A program made the translations under genes and the position numbers. Shown here one piece after another: positions 1 to 10,039 of a DNA stretch of 64,000 bases (position 1 is its first letter; every line of letters begins with the position of its first letter). The notes beneath the pieces were generated by a model. It made no database searches, had not been told where the DNA came from, and saw only the letters and a list, made by a program, of their open reading frames with translations. The stretch lies in assembly GCA_030525785.1 (NCBI GenBank), contig JAUNEA010000001.1, positions 248,001 to 312,000 on the forward strand, written 5' to 3'. This DNA is from Cardiobacteriaceae bacterium. Its GTDB lineage: Bacteria > Pseudomonadota > Gammaproteobacteria > Cardiobacteriales > Cardiobacteriaceae.

Positions 1-464
1 TTCCCGGTCGAACAGCGTGTGATTTAAATGCCCAAACTGTCGCTGAGCTTGCCAAGATTCCCAACATCATCGGCATCAAAGAAGCTTCTACCTTAGAGCG
101 TTTGCGCGAACTCAAAGCGCTTTGCCCATCTGATTTCTTGATTTTCAGCGGTGAAGACGGCATCAGCGCACAAGCTTACGCTGAAGGCACGATTGAGGGC
201 GTTATTTCTGTCACAGCAAATGTTGCGCCTCAATTGATGAGTGAAGTATTTAGCGAACGCAGTCAAGCCATCTCGCGCAACGAGGCACTGGTGGATTTGC
301 ATAAAGCTATGTTCTGTGAATGCAATCCCTTGCCTGCCAAATGGGCGCTCCATCGTTTAGGCAAGATGGACGCTGGCATTCGCTTACCTTTGGTGCCACT
401 TGCGCCTGAATCTTACCCTGTGGTCGAAAGCGCTTTGAAACGCGCAGGCTTATTAACGATTTAA
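1..464 (+). CDS. dapA: 4-hydroxy-tetrahydrodipicolinate synthase, 3' part
   Basis: The cytoplasmic enzyme condenses pyruvate with aspartate semialdehyde, the first committed step to diaminopimelate and lysine. The window starts inside the gene. The readable frame starts at base 3 and reads PGRTACDLNA, then the GIKEAS stretch (about nt 72-89) whose lysine forms the Schiff base with pyruvate, and then the SGEDG segment of the barrel. About 153 residues of a protein usually near 290 are present, and the stop at 462-464 is intact. The bamC start follows 18 bases later, which suggests cotranscription, as in other gammaproteobacteria. Identification is firm. Confidence 0.95.
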   Translation, partial: PGRTACDLNAQTVAELAKIPNIIGIKEASTLERLRELKALCPSDFLIFSGEDGISAQAYAEGTIEGVISVTANVAPQLMSEVFSERSQAISRNEALVDLHKAMFCECNPLPAKWALHRLGKMDAGIRLPLVPLAPESYPVVESALKRAGLLTI

Positions 465-482
465 TGCTGATTTTGCGAGGAT

Positions 483-1592
483 ATGAACGTGAAGAAACGT
501 TTTTTACTGGGGCTTGTAACCTTACTCACTGCCTGCAATGGTAACCAATTGGTTCCTGACCGTAGCCCTGATTATCGTCAAAGCAAAGTAGGCAAACAAT
601 TGGTATTGCCACCAAATTTTGTGCGCACAGGTCAGCAAGACCAACTCATCATTCCACAATTGGGGCAACAAACTTCCATCGCCACCTATCAGGATTACGA
701 GCAGAACAAAATTCGCCGTGACCAACGTGGCTTTATTGAAGTTTTGCCTGAATTGTATGGTGTGCAAGTCATTGAGCCTTCGCCTAATGCACAAGGACAA
801 AGCGCTTTGCCCTTTATCGTGACCCAATTGGGTATTGATGAAACATGGCAAGCCACAAAGCGCTTTTGGGAACAGCAAGGTGTGGCTTTAGATGTACAAG
901 ATACGGCTCTGGGCGTAATGGAAACTGCGTGGTTAGAAGATACCACCAAACTTCCCAAAACAGGCTTAAGCTCCATGTTGAGCTTTTTGTATGACACAGG
1001 AGAGCGCGACCGCTATCGCTTGCGTTTTAGTCGCGAAGGTAGTGGCACGAAAATTGTGTTGATGCATCGCAAAAGTGAAGATTTGCCTTCTGATACGGAA
1101 GACAACACCGCTTTCCGTTGGGTAGAAACCCAAAACATCAATCCTGAGTATCAAATCGAGATGACTCGGCGCTTAGCGGTTCAGTTGTCGCAGGAAGTCA
1201 AACGCCAACAAGGTAGCGCCCACAGCGAAGCACTTTATCAATTAACACAAATCGATGGGCAGCCAGCTTTACATCTCAACCTTGCCTATCAAAGCGCTTT
1301 TAAAGCGGTGGGCATTGCCTTAGACCGCGCGAGTTTTGCTTTGGAAAATAAAGATGCTAAGCGTGGTTTGTATCGTGTGCAGTATCAGCCCCAAAAAGGT
1401 AAACCTGTTGAGGGGATTTTTCACCAATGGTTTGCGAAAAAAGAGAAGACCCAAGAAAACCCTCACTACCACGTTCGTTTGGCTGAACAAGGGAAAAAAT
1501 CAACACTGGTGCTGATTCATGATGAAAACGGTCAAGCCGTGAGCCAAGAGGAAGCGCAAGCGTTGCTAGACACTATCATTCGATATTTCTAA
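483..1592 (+). CDS. bamC: Outer membrane assembly lipoprotein BamC
   Basis: BamC is a lipoprotein of the BAM complex that folds outer membrane proteins. The 369-residue product has a basic N-terminus, a hydrophobic stretch and a lipobox LTAC with the lipidated cysteine at residue 18. An extended N-terminal segment follows, with the SPDYRQSK and LVLPPNF stretches typical of BamC, and then two helix-grip regions. It is slightly longer than the E. coli protein. A GCGAGG Shine-Dalgarno at 475-480 precedes the ATG. It directly follows dapA, the usual order. Three copies of the dispersed palindrome lie within it. Confidence 0.9.
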   Translation: MNVKKRFLLGLVTLLTACNGNQLVPDRSPDYRQSKVGKQLVLPPNFVRTGQQDQLIIPQLGQQTSIATYQDYEQNKIRRDQRGFIEVLPELYGVQVIEPSPNAQGQSALPFIVTQLGIDETWQATKRFWEQQGVALDVQDTALGVMETAWLEDTTKLPKTGLSSMLSFLYDTGERDRYRLRFSREGSGTKIVLMHRKSEDLPSDTEDNTAFRWVETQNINPEYQIEMTRRLAVQLSQEVKRQQGSAHSEALYQLTQIDGQPALHLNLAYQSAFKAVGIALDRASFALENKDAKRGLYRVQYQPQKGKPVEGIFHQWFAKKEKTQENPHYHVRLAEQGKKSTLVLIHDENGQAVSQEEAQALLDTIIRYF

Positions 1593-1614
1593 ACCCTCTT
1601 CTCTCCCCCACCAT

Positions 1615-1645
1615 ACAAAGCGCTTTGGGCGCTTTGTTGTTTTTG
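1615..1645 (+). terminator. Intrinsic terminator of dapA-bamC, built from the palindrome
   Basis: The arms ACAAAGCGC (1615-1623) and GCGCTTTGT (1629-1637) enclose a 5-base loop and are followed by a T-rich stretch. The left arm belongs to a full CAAAGCGCTTTG copy and the right arm is an extra half copy. Confidence 0.7.
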
Positions 1646-1695
1646 GGGCTTTTCTTCTCCACCATTCTCTTTCCCAAAGCGCTTTAGGAGCCTTT

Positions 1696-3507
1696 ATGAG
1701 CCGTATCCAAGCCCTGCCCCCTGCACTTGCCCAACAAATCGCTGCAGGAGAGGTGATTGAGCGCCCTGCTTCTGTTGTCAAAGAATTGCTGGAAAACGCC
1801 ATTGACGCTGGCGCAAGCGACATTCAAATTGAGCTGGAAGGCGCTGGACAACAACGAATCCGTATCACTGATAATGGGCAAGGCATTCACCCCGATGACC
1901 TCGAACTCGCTTTTCAACTCCACACTACCAGCAAAATCCAAAGCCTTGAGGATTTGTTGCAAGTGCAGAGTCATGGCTTTCGTGGCGAGGCGCTGGCTTC
2001 TATCGCCTCTGTAGCTAAAGTAACCCTTACCAGCAAACACCACGAATACCCTCAAGCTTACCAATTCAGCCCTCATCTCGATAAGCCCCCACGCCCAACG
2101 GCGCACCCTCAAGGTACAACTATTGATGTGGTAGAACTGTTCTACAATATCCCTGCCCGCAAGAAATTCTTGAAAAGTGAACGAGCAGAACGCGCTCATC
2201 TTGACCAAATCATCAAACAACTGGCTTTGGCTCACACCAATGTTAGCTTTACCGTCAGCCATAATGGCAAACGAACTGCCCGTTACACAGGTAGCCTAGA
2301 AGAACGACTAAGCACTTTATTGGGCGAGGATTTTTTACACCAAGCCCACGCTATTCATGCTGAACGTGATGGTATGAAATTGATAGGCTATGTTGGCTTG
2401 CCCAGTTTTAGTCATGGGCAGAGCGATAAGCAATTTTTATCCATCAATCAGCGCATGATTCGCGATAAAAATCTGCAATACGCCATCAAACAAGCCTATC
2501 AAGACCAGCTCCATCATGGGCAACACCCTGTCTATGCTTTGTTTTTGACCTTGCCTGCGGAAGAAGTTGATGTCAATGCCCACCCCAGTAAGCTGGAGGT
2601 TCGTTTGCGACAAGGTAGATGGGTGCAAGATTGGCTGTATCATCAGGTGCGCGAAGCCTTGCGTACGCCTATTGTGGAACAATTTGGCTCCCAAATCCCA
2701 ACCACCACTCCCCTTGAACCCACCCACCTTCCTCCCTCCTTTAAACCAACAGACACCACCAGCCGAGAACAAAGCGCTTTGCTTTCCTCTCGCTCACCGA
2801 CATTTCATAGCACCTACAAAACCTCAGCCTTATCTCGTGATACCACACGATCCTCAGCCCATGAAAGCGATGCTTACTACCGTTTTGCTCAAAATATTCC
2901 ACCAGCTCAAGCTCCTTTGATGACCGAGCCCCCTTTAGGCTATGCCATCGGAAGTTTGCATCATATTTTTATACTGGCGCAAAATCAGCATGGCTTGGTG
3001 ATGGTCGATACCCATGCTGCCCACGAGAGAATTTTGTATGAAAAACTGAAGCAGCGTTTTGAAAACAGAACCCTTGAACAGCAAACACTCCTATTCCCTG
3101 TCTCCATGCCTCTAAGCGCTTTGATGCTGGAAACCGTGCAAGAACATGCAGAACTGATTGCTCAATTAGGCATCAGCTTACAAATCAACGCAGAAGCATT
3201 GCATATTTTGGCGGTGCCGAGTCTACTCAGCGCAATACCACCAAGCGCTTTGGTAGGGCAACTCTTGGAAGAATTAAGCCAATATGAACGAGCTGATAGC
3301 GTTCAACAGCATCTCCATCAACTGCTCTCCAGCATCGCCTGCCACAAAGCCCTTCGCGCTCATGATCCTCAAACCTTGAGCGAAATGAACCAGCTCTTGC
3401 GTGATTTAGAACGCACTGAAGCAGGCGGACATTGTAATCACGGTCGCCCCACATGGTGCCAACTGAGCCTTGATGAAGTCGGGGCATTTTTCATGCGTGG
3501 ACAGTAA
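1696..3507 (+). CDS. mutL: DNA mismatch repair protein MutL, endonuclease type
   Basis: MutL links MutS mismatch recognition to strand processing. The 603-residue protein has an N-terminal GHKL ATPase with E30 in KELLENAIDAG and GFRGEAL at about 94-100. A variable proline/serine-rich linker covers about 335-395, and a C-terminal dimerisation domain follows. That domain carries DTHAAHERILYE starting at D438, which fits the metal-binding pattern D-x-H-A-x2-E-x4-E of nicking MutL proteins. It also has ACHKALRAHD and CNHGRPT near the end, the other two endonuclease motifs. E. coli MutL lacks these, so methyl-independent repair is inferred. AGGAG lies just upstream, after a palindrome copy. Confidence 0.95.
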   Translation: MSRIQALPPALAQQIAAGEVIERPASVVKELLENAIDAGASDIQIELEGAGQQRIRITDNGQGIHPDDLELAFQLHTTSKIQSLEDLLQVQSHGFRGEALASIASVAKVTLTSKHHEYPQAYQFSPHLDKPPRPTAHPQGTTIDVVELFYNIPARKKFLKSERAERAHLDQIIKQLALAHTNVSFTVSHNGKRTARYTGSLEERLSTLLGEDFLHQAHAIHAERDGMKLIGYVGLPSFSHGQSDKQFLSINQRMIRDKNLQYAIKQAYQDQLHHGQHPVYALFLTLPAEEVDVNAHPSKLEVRLRQGRWVQDWLYHQVREALRTPIVEQFGSQIPTTTPLEPTHLPPSFKPTDTTSREQSALLSSRSPTFHSTYKTSALSRDTTRSSAHESDAYYRFAQNIPPAQAPLMTEPPLGYAIGSLHHIFILAQNQHGLVMVDTHAAHERILYEKLKQRFENRTLEQQTLLFPVSMPLSALMLETVQEHAELIAQLGISLQINAEALHILAVPSLLSAIPPSALVGQLLEELSQYERADSVQQHLHQLLSSIACHKALRAHDPQTLSEMNQLLRDLERTEAGGHCNHGRPTWCQLSLDEVGAFFMRGQ

Positions 3508-3569
3508 AACCAAAGACCCAAAGCGCTTTGCTCCCAACAAGACCTCTTTCTGGATAAAAGGATTTTCTG

Positions 3570-4514
3570 ATGACCCCAAAACCCCAACCTCTTATTGCCC
3601 TCATCGGCGCAACCGCAACAGGCAAAACTGCCCTCGCGCTTGAGCTTTATGACCGCTATCCTGTGCATTTGATTAATGTTGATGCCACACAAATTTATCG
3701 TGGCATGGATATTGGTAGTGCAAAGCTAAGCCGTGATGAATTGGCTCGCTATCCTCATGCTTTAATCGATATTTTAGACCCAGAGGAAAGCTACTCCGCC
3801 GCCCAGTTTTGTGATGATGCCACGCGCGAAATACAAAGCGCTTGGGCAAAGGGGAAAATACCTGTCTTGGTAGGTGGCACCATGATGTATTACCACGCCT
3901 TATTCACAGGCTTAAATGAGCTACCCAATGCCAATCCCACGTTGCGAGAACAGCTCCAACAACGCCTGCTCCATGAAGGAAACGAAGCGCTTTGGCAAGA
4001 ACTCCAACGCCATGACCCTGAAAGTGCGCAAAGAATCTCCCCTAACGATTCCCAGCGCCTTATTCGCTTACTGGAATTGTTTTACACCACAGGTGAGCCA
4101 GCCAGCGCTTTGTTTGCCAAACAAACACAAACTCGACCACACTGGCAAGTATTGGGGATTTCTCTGCAATTAGAACGCGCTTTGTTGCATGAGCGCATTG
4201 CCAAGCGCTTTCATTTGATGGTGGAGCAAGGATTTGAAGAGGAAGTGATGCGTCTTAAAGCCAGACCACAGCTACAACCTAATGCGCCTTCTATGAAGAG
4301 CGCTGGCTATCGTGAATTTTGGGCATATTTAGACGGCGAATGTTCACGTGCACAAGCCATTGAACAAAGCATTATCCACACACGCCAACTTGCTAAACGA
4401 CAAATCACTTGGCAAAACAATCGACTAAAAAGCGCTTTGCCTCTAATAACGGTTGATGCTCTAAACCCCTCTACCTCATTAGAAATCATCCAGCGCTTTA
4501 TCGAAAACCTTTGA
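3570..4514 (+). CDS. miaA: tRNA dimethylallyltransferase
   Basis: MiaA transfers a dimethylallyl group to A37 of tRNAs that read codons starting with U. The 314-residue protein has the P-loop GATATGKT at residues 13-20, then DATQIYRGMDIGSAK and the GGTMMYYHAL segment that shapes the tRNA and prenyl sites. A C-terminal RQLAKRQITW stretch is also typical. Length is normal. It follows mutL, the standard gammaproteobacterial mutL-miaA order; hfq, often next, is absent here. AAAGGA serves as ribosome binding site. One gap holds a palindrome copy, and four more lie inside the gene. Confidence 0.95.
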   Translation: MTPKPQPLIALIGATATGKTALALELYDRYPVHLINVDATQIYRGMDIGSAKLSRDELARYPHALIDILDPEESYSAAQFCDDATREIQSAWAKGKIPVLVGGTMMYYHALFTGLNELPNANPTLREQLQQRLLHEGNEALWQELQRHDPESAQRISPNDSQRLIRLLELFYTTGEPASALFAKQTQTRPHWQVLGISLQLERALLHERIAKRFHLMVEQGFEEEVMRLKARPQLQPNAPSMKSAGYREFWAYLDGECSRAQAIEQSIIHTRQLAKRQITWQNNRLKSALPLITVDALNPSTSLEIIQRFIENL

Positions 4515-4593
4515 ATTGATACGCGCAAATTGCTTGCTAGTCTGATGCGAAAACAGGATAATTTCCGTCTATTTTTCAACTTCATCAACACTT

Positions 4594-5799
4594 ATGTTAC
4601 TGATTGACCACTACCTACAACACCTCAAGCACCACAAACTGACCACAGACAATTATCCCTCTGTCTCCCCCGAACAACTGAGTGCTTTTGAAACCAAATA
4701 TCATCAACTCCCCGAGATTTTACGCCAAATTTATCTCCGATTAGACGGACAACGGAGCCATGTACTCCAAGAAAGCAATTATCGCCTATTGCCGATGGAA
4801 TACATTCCTAGCGCTGTGGAAGATTTAATCGATTACGCCGAGCATCATTTTGGTCAAGATTATCTCGAGCAACTCAAAAAGGGACAAAGCGCTTTTTTCG
4901 AGAATTTACTCGATGAAGGTAGCGTGAAAAATGTACCCTACCATTTAAGCTGGTTGCCGTTTATGGAAGTGAAAGGGAATCGCTATTATGCTATTGATTA
5001 TTCACCAGAAAAAGAAGGAAGCTATGGGCAAATTTTGCTGCTTTCTGCAGATAGAGAAATGCCTCAAGAACCTTTGCTGGTCTATGAAAGCATGGAAGAA
5101 TGTATTGAAGATATTATCAAAACAAGCTTTGAAGATTTGGATTTAGACCCCAGCGTTGAGAGTTTTGAAGACTTCATGCATCATGCTTACGAACGTTTAC
5201 GCGCCTATGATGACCAAGCTCCGCCTCACCAAAGCGCTTTGATTGCCCATATGGAGCAACATCTGGGCAAAGTTCATTTGTTTCATCAAGATGATGAAAT
5301 TTCGCTGTATCACGTTATCGATGAACAACACGCCTACCAATTACTCTTCACCAGCGGCATGAGTTCTCAAGCCATGCAAGTTCCCTCAGGCTTGGCTAAT
5401 CCCGAACAACACCAATACGCTGAACTCATGCTCTGCCTGCCCAAAAGCTTTGATTTAAATCATGAGGCTCACCAATGGGCAGGGCAATGGCTCAGCATTC
5501 TGGCTCATCTCCCTTTCCAACATCAGCAATGGCTGACCGCAGGGCATAGCATTCCCTTAAATCGCCCTCTTGAAAACACAGACTTTATCGGCTTTCTCAT
5601 TGCCCCACCCTTAGGTTTGCCACGAGCTTTGCACCATTTAAATCATGATGGCGTGCATATCAATCTTTACGCCATGATTCCTTTGTATGAAAGTGAACTC
5701 GAATTCCTGAAAACTCAAGGCATTGAGGCTCTTATTCCTCATATCAATGAGGCGCATTTAACAGCGGTGTTTGACCCCAAACGAGCGCCTGTGGTGTAA
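4594..5799 (+). CDS. SUKH (SMI1/KNR4) plus suppressor-of-fused domain protein
   Basis: The 401-residue protein has two parts. Residues 1 to about 195 look like a SMI1/KNR4 (SUKH) domain: conserved aromatic and acidic positions around LPEILRQIYLRLDG, YRLLPMEYIPS and WLPFMEVKGNRYYAID. Residues from about 215 to the end look like a suppressor-of-fused domain, with TSGMSSQAMQVP, YAELMLCLPKSF and a late IPLYESELEF segment. Both families are known from genome surveys as immunity proteins of polymorphic toxin systems. No toxin gene adjoins it, so an immunity role is only inferred. It is followed by its own terminator and is not obviously part of an operon. Confidence 0.75.
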   Translation: MLLIDHYLQHLKHHKLTTDNYPSVSPEQLSAFETKYHQLPEILRQIYLRLDGQRSHVLQESNYRLLPMEYIPSAVEDLIDYAEHHFGQDYLEQLKKGQSAFFENLLDEGSVKNVPYHLSWLPFMEVKGNRYYAIDYSPEKEGSYGQILLLSADREMPQEPLLVYESMEECIEDIIKTSFEDLDLDPSVESFEDFMHHAYERLRAYDDQAPPHQSALIAHMEQHLGKVHLFHQDDEISLYHVIDEQHAYQLLFTSGMSSQAMQVPSGLANPEQHQYAELMLCLPKSFDLNHEAHQWAGQWLSILAHLPFQHQQWLTAGHSIPLNRPLENTDFIGFLIAPPLGLPRALHHLNHDGVHINLYAMIPLYESELEFLKTQGIEALIPHINEAHLTAVFDPKRAPVV

Positions 5800-5822
5800 G
5801 CGCTTTGGAAAGCCTCTTTCTT

Positions 5823-5844
5823 AACCCCTCGCCTGAGGGGTTTT
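5823..5844 (+). terminator. Intrinsic terminator after the SUKH-SUFU gene
   Basis: The stem CCCCTC/GAGGGG (5825-5830 with 5835-5840) is extended by two A-T pairs. It has a 4-base loop and ends in TTTT. Confidence 0.85.
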
Positions 5845-5878
5845 GTATACTAAATTCTCTCTCAATAAGGAGCTTTTC

Positions 5879-7234
5879 ATGAAAACTCTAATTTTGATTC
5901 TGGCGGCAGGTCAAGGCAAACGTATGCATTCCAACCGCCCCAAAATGCTGCAACCACTCGCTGGTCAGCCGTTGATTACGCATTTACTCGACACGCTCGC
6001 TCCTTTAGGCTATCCCATGGCGATGGTTTATGGTCATCAGGGCGAAGCGTTACAAAGCGCTTTGCAGCCCCATTATCCACAGCTTTTATGGATACATCAG
6101 GCAGAGCAACGCGGCACGGGGCACGCTGTTCAGCAAGCCATCGACATGATTCAAGGCTATGAGCGCGTGCTGGTATTGCTCGGCGATACGCCACTTATTC
6201 AAGCTCAAACGTTTGAAAAACTCCTCTCACAAGAACAGGATTTAACGCTATTAAGCGCTTTGGTGCCTGATAGCACAGGTTATGGTCGTGTGGTGCGCAA
6301 TCGCGAGGGAGCGGTATTGGAAGTGGTGGAAGAAAAAGATGCCAATGCCAGCCAAAAAGCCATTTTGGAGATCAATACTGGCGTGATGTTATTCAAAAGC
6401 GCTTTGCTCCTTAAAGGTTTACCTGAATTACAACCTAACAACGCACAAGGCGAATATTACCTCACTGATTTAATTGCCTACGCCAGCCAAAATGGTTACC
6501 AACTGGAAGCCATACCTGTTGAGGATTACCACGAAGCACAAGGCATCAATGACCGCCTCCAACTCGCCAATGCTGAACGCTATTTGCGTACACAACGTAC
6601 CGAGTCTCTCATGCGTCAAGGTGTTTCTTTGATTGACCCTGAGCGCGTGGATATTCAAGGAACGCTGACGGTTGGTCGTGATGTCATCATTGAGCCTAAT
6701 GTTATCTTCAAAGGAAACAACACACTGGGAGATAATGTGGTGATTGAATCAGGCTCTGTGATTATCAACAGCATCATTGGCGCCAATAGCCAGATTTTGA
6801 GCCATAGCCGTGTGGAGGAAAGCGTGATTGGTGAGCATGTGCAAGTCGGCCCATTTGCCCGTCTACGCCCCAAAACGGAATTAGGGCATCACAGTAAGAT
6901 TGGGAACTTTGTCGAAACCAAAGCGCTTTCTTTGGGTGAATACAGCAAAATCAATCATCTTTCTTATGTGGGCGATGCGAAAGTGGGTAAACGGGTGAAT
7001 ATTGGTGCAGGCACGATTACCTGCAATTATGATGGCGCACACAAACACAGCACTATTTTGGGCGATGACGTTTTCATCGGCTCCAACACTGCCTTGGTTG
7101 CGCCCATTGAAATTGGCAATTATGCCACTGTTGGCGCTGGCTCAACTTTGCGCACCAATGTTGATGCCCATGATTTAGCTCTAACACAAAGCGCTTTGGT
7201 GGTTAAGCCCCATTGGGAACGACCCAAAAAATAA
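5879..7234 (+). CDS. glmU: Bifunctional UDP-GlcNAc pyrophosphorylase / GlcN-1-P acetyltransferase
   Basis: GlmU makes UDP-N-acetylglucosamine for peptidoglycan and lipopolysaccharide. The N-terminal uridylyltransferase has LAAGQGKRM at 8-16 followed by RPKM. The C-terminal left-handed beta-helix has hexapeptide repeats, the PFARLRP and GNFVETK segments, and GAGTITCNYDG at about 375-385. I chose the ATG at 5879 because AAGGAG lies at 5867-5872. An in-frame TTG at 5843 lies inside the upstream terminator. The product is 451 residues, close to the usual size. Five palindrome copies fall within the gene, encoding Gln-Ser-Ala-Leu or Lys-Ala-Leu. Confidence 0.96.
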   Translation: MKTLILILAAGQGKRMHSNRPKMLQPLAGQPLITHLLDTLAPLGYPMAMVYGHQGEALQSALQPHYPQLLWIHQAEQRGTGHAVQQAIDMIQGYERVLVLLGDTPLIQAQTFEKLLSQEQDLTLLSALVPDSTGYGRVVRNREGAVLEVVEEKDANASQKAILEINTGVMLFKSALLLKGLPELQPNNAQGEYYLTDLIAYASQNGYQLEAIPVEDYHEAQGINDRLQLANAERYLRTQRTESLMRQGVSLIDPERVDIQGTLTVGRDVIIEPNVIFKGNNTLGDNVVIESGSVIINSIIGANSQILSHSRVEESVIGEHVQVGPFARLRPKTELGHHSKIGNFVETKALSLGEYSKINHLSYVGDAKVGKRVNIGAGTITCNYDGAHKHSTILGDDVFIGSNTALVAPIEIGNYATVGAGSTLRTNVDAHDLALTQSALVVKPHWERPKK

Positions 7235-7242
7235 AGAGATGG

Positions 7243-7271
7243 GTTAAGAGAGGCATTTCGCCTCTCTTAAC
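7243..7271 (+). terminator. 12-bp hairpin downstream of glmU
   Basis: GTTAAGAGAGGC (7243-7254) pairs perfectly with GCCTCTCTTAAC (7260-7271) around a 5-base loop. There is no clear T-run after it, so termination is likely but not certain. Confidence 0.6.
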
Positions 7272-7385
7272 ATAACCATTTGTTAAAGTCATCAAAAATC
7301 AAGAGATTAAAACCCATCAACAAGTCTTGTATTCCTGCTTGTTTGCTTTACTATGAAGCTTTTGCACAACACAGGAGACACTCTC

Positions 7386-10019
7386 ATGCAGGCTTATGCC
7401 ATGATGCGCCATCATATTCATCTGCTTGGTCATTTCTTGGGCGATACCCTCGCCAGCGCCAATGGCTCAGATATTTTGGAATTGGTTGAACATATTCGCG
7501 TTCTCTCGCGCGATTCTCGCTCAGGCGATGAAAAGGCGCGTGAACAATTGCTCCACACCTTAACCCATCTTTCTGATGACCAAGTTTTGCCTGTGGCACG
7601 CGCCTTCAGCCATTTTTTAAATCTCACCAACATCGCCGAACAATACCAAACCTCACTCTATCGTCCTGATTTGGAAGCCAGCGGTCGTTCTTTGGAAGCT
7701 TTACTCAAGCGATTACAACAAGCCAACATCTCGCCTGAAGCGATTCGTGAACAGGTTGAAGCGCTTTGCATTGAATTGGTTTTAACAGCACACCCAACCG
7801 AAACCACACGCCGCTCCTTGATGAGTAAACACATCGAAATCAACCGTTGCCTCAGTCGACTTGACCGTGAAGGCTTGCCCGAAAGTGAGCAAAAAGCGAT
7901 TCACAACCGTCTGCGTCAATTAATCGCTCTGATTTGGCATACCGAAGAAATCCGTAGCCAACGCCCAACGCCGATTGATGAAGCCAAAAATAGCTTTGTG
8001 ACCATTGAAAGCAGCTTGTGGAAAGCCGTGCCACGTTTTTATCGCCAATTGAGAAGCCAGCTCAAAGCGCTTTGCCAGATTGAATACCCCATTGATAAAA
8101 CACCGATTAAAATCGCCTCATGGATTGGTGGAGATCGTGATGGTAATCCTTTTGTCACCGCCAAACTCACGCGCCAAGCCTTACAATTGGCTCGTTTAAA
8201 AGCAGCAGAGCTTTTCTTAGAAGACATCAAAAAGCTAACCGATGAACTCTCTGTCACCCAAGCCAGCCCTGAATTCATTGCCAAATATGGTTCACACCCA
8301 GAACCCTACCGCGCGGTTTTAAAACCCCTGCGTTCACGCCTCACCAACACTGTTAGCCATTATCAAGACTTGCTTTCAGGGCAGAAAAAGCGCTTTGCTG
8401 ATGAGGATTTATTGCTCAACAATGAAGCATTCTGGCAAGCATTGCATGATTGCTATCAATCGCTCAGTGCCTGTGGCATGAGCATGATTGCTGATGGTTT
8501 GTTACTCGATACTTTATGCCGCGTCAAAACCTTTGGCTTGGGCTTGTTACAACTCGATATTCGCCAAGAAAGCTCACGCCATCGCAAAGCGCTTTCCGAA
8601 CTCACTCAATATCTTGGCTTAGGCGATTACGATGCGTGGAATGAAGCCCAAAAACAAGCTTTCTTAACCCAAGAGCTTTCCTCAAAACGCCCACTCCTGC
8701 CACGAAATTGGCAGCCCAGCGCCGAAACGCAAGAAGTTCTCGATACTTTCGCCGTTATCGCCGAGCAAGAAGCAGGCACCATCTCCGCCTATATCATCTC
8801 TATGGCGCAACAAGCCTCTGATGTGCTGGCAGTGCAGCTGTTCTTGAAAGAAGCGCTTTGCTTACACCCCATTCCCATCGCGCCTTTATTCGAAACCCTT
8901 GACGATTTGAACCGCTCCGAATCTGTGATAAGCGCTTTGCTCAACAATGAAGCGTATCGCAAACTTGCCGAACATAAGCAGATGGTGATGATTGGCTACT
9001 CCGATTCCGCCAAAGATGCAGGTATGTTGGCAGCAGGCTGGGCGCAATATCGTGCGCAGGAAAGCTTGATTGCGTTGTGTGAGGAACATGGCGTAGAACT
9101 GACGTTGTTCCATGGTCGTGGTGGCACCATTGGACGCGGCGGAGCGCCAGCCCATGCCGCTTTATTATCCCAACCGCCACGCTCCTTAAAAAATGGCTTA
9201 CGCGTGACCGAACAAGGCGAGATGATTCGTTTCAAACTGGGGCTGCCTGCTATTGCTGTACAAAGCTTTGACTTATATGCCAGCGCGATTTTAGAAGCCA
9301 ATCTCTTACCACCACCAGCGCCTAAACAAGCATGGCGCGATTTGATGGAACAAGCAGCTGAAGAATCATGCGCAGCTTATCGTGCCATTGTGCGTGAACA
9401 TCAAGATTTTGTTCCTTATTTTCGAGCTGCTACACCAGAGCAAGAATTGGCGCGTCTGCCTTTGGGTTCCCGACCTGCCAAACGCAATCCCAAAGGTGGC
9501 GTGGAGAGTTTACGCGCCATTCCTTGGATTTTTGCGTGGATGCAAAATCGCTTGATGTTGCCTGCTTGGCTGGGCGCAGGTCAAGCCTTGCAGCAGTTAA
9601 TCAATCATGGTCATCAAGAGCTTTTAAGCGAAATGTGCCTCCAATGGCCGTTTTTCTCAACTCGTATCGGCATGCTGGAGATGGTATTCAGTAAAGTGGA
9701 TTTAGCGCTGGCAGAACATTACGACCAGCAGCTGGTAGAAAGCGCTTTACAACCTTTGGGAACTCAATTACGCGCCCAACTCCAAAAAGACATCGAAACC
9801 GTGCTACAACTTGCCCACCACGAACAACGCCTGATGGCGGATTTGCCTTGGATTGCCGAATCCATCGCCTTGCGCAACATTTACACCGACCCCTTGAATT
9901 TGTTGCAAGTGGAATTGCTCAAGCGTTTACGCCATCAAGAAAGCCCTGCCGCACAATGTGAAATGGCTTTGATGGTTACCATCACAGGCATCGCTGCTGG
10001 CATGCGTAATACAGGTTAA
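7386..10019 (+). CDS. ppc: Phosphoenolpyruvate carboxylase
   Basis: The enzyme carboxylates phosphoenolpyruvate to oxaloacetate, replenishing the citric acid cycle. The protein is 877 residues, as usual for the family. LTAHPTET carries catalytic H136, matching E. coli H138. [18 protein letters not shown] and [12 protein letters not shown] form the active site. The C-terminus ends in GMRNTG, the conserved allosteric and closure tail. I chose the ATG at 7386 because AGGAGA lies at 7373-7378; an ATG at 7353 lacks a good ribosome binding site. It is a single-gene unit between two hairpins. Seven palindrome copies lie inside it. Confidence 0.97.
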   Translation: MQAYAMMRHHIHLLGHFLGDTLASANGSDILELVEHIRVLSRDSRSGDEKAREQLLHTLTHLSDDQVLPVARAFSHFLNLTNIAEQYQTSLYRPDLEASGRSLEALLKRLQQANISPEAIREQVEALCIELVLTAHPTETTRRSLMSKHIEINRCLSRLDREGLPESEQKAIHNRLRQLIALIWHTEEIRSQRPTPIDEAKNSFVTIESSLWKAVPRFYRQLRSQLKALCQIEYPIDKTPIKIASWIGGDRDGNPFVTAKLTRQALQLARLKAAELFLEDIKKLTDELSVTQASPEFIAKYGSHPEPYRAVLKPLRSRLTNTVSHYQDLLSGQKKRFADEDLLLNNEAFWQALHDCYQSLSACGMSMIADGLLLDTLCRVKTFGLGLLQLDIRQESSRHRKALSELTQYLGLGDYDAWNEAQKQAFLTQELSSKRPLLPRNWQPSAETQEVLDTFAVIAEQEAGTISAYIISMAQQASDVLAVQLFLKEALCLHPIPIAPLFETLDDLNRSESVISALLNNEAYRKLAEHKQMVMIGYSDSAKDAGMLAAGWAQYRAQESLIALCEEHGVELTLFHGRGGTIGRGGAPAHAALLSQPPRSLKNGLRVTEQGEMIRFKLGLPAIAVQSFDLYASAILEANLLPPPAPKQAWRDLMEQAAEESCAAYRAIVREHQDFVPYFRAATPEQELARLPLGSRPAKRNPKGGVESLRAIPWIFAWMQNRLMLPAWLGAGQALQQLINHGHQELLSEMCLQWPFFSTRIGMLEMVFSKVDLALAEHYDQQLVESALQPLGTQLRAQLQKDIETVLQLAHHEQRLMADLPWIAESIALRNIYTDPLNLLQVELLKRLRHQESPAAQCEMALMVTITGIAAGMRNTG

Positions 10020-10039
10020 GCCACCTACAAAACTAGGCA

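Noticed and set aside
1684-2262. 192-codon open frame antisense to mutL
   Set aside because: It lies wholly within mutL, whose motifs are clear; the antisense product resembles nothing.
5843-5878. Upstream in-frame start for glmU
   Set aside because: It lies inside the terminator of the previous gene and lacks a ribosome site; 5879 has AAGGAG and the conserved N-terminus.
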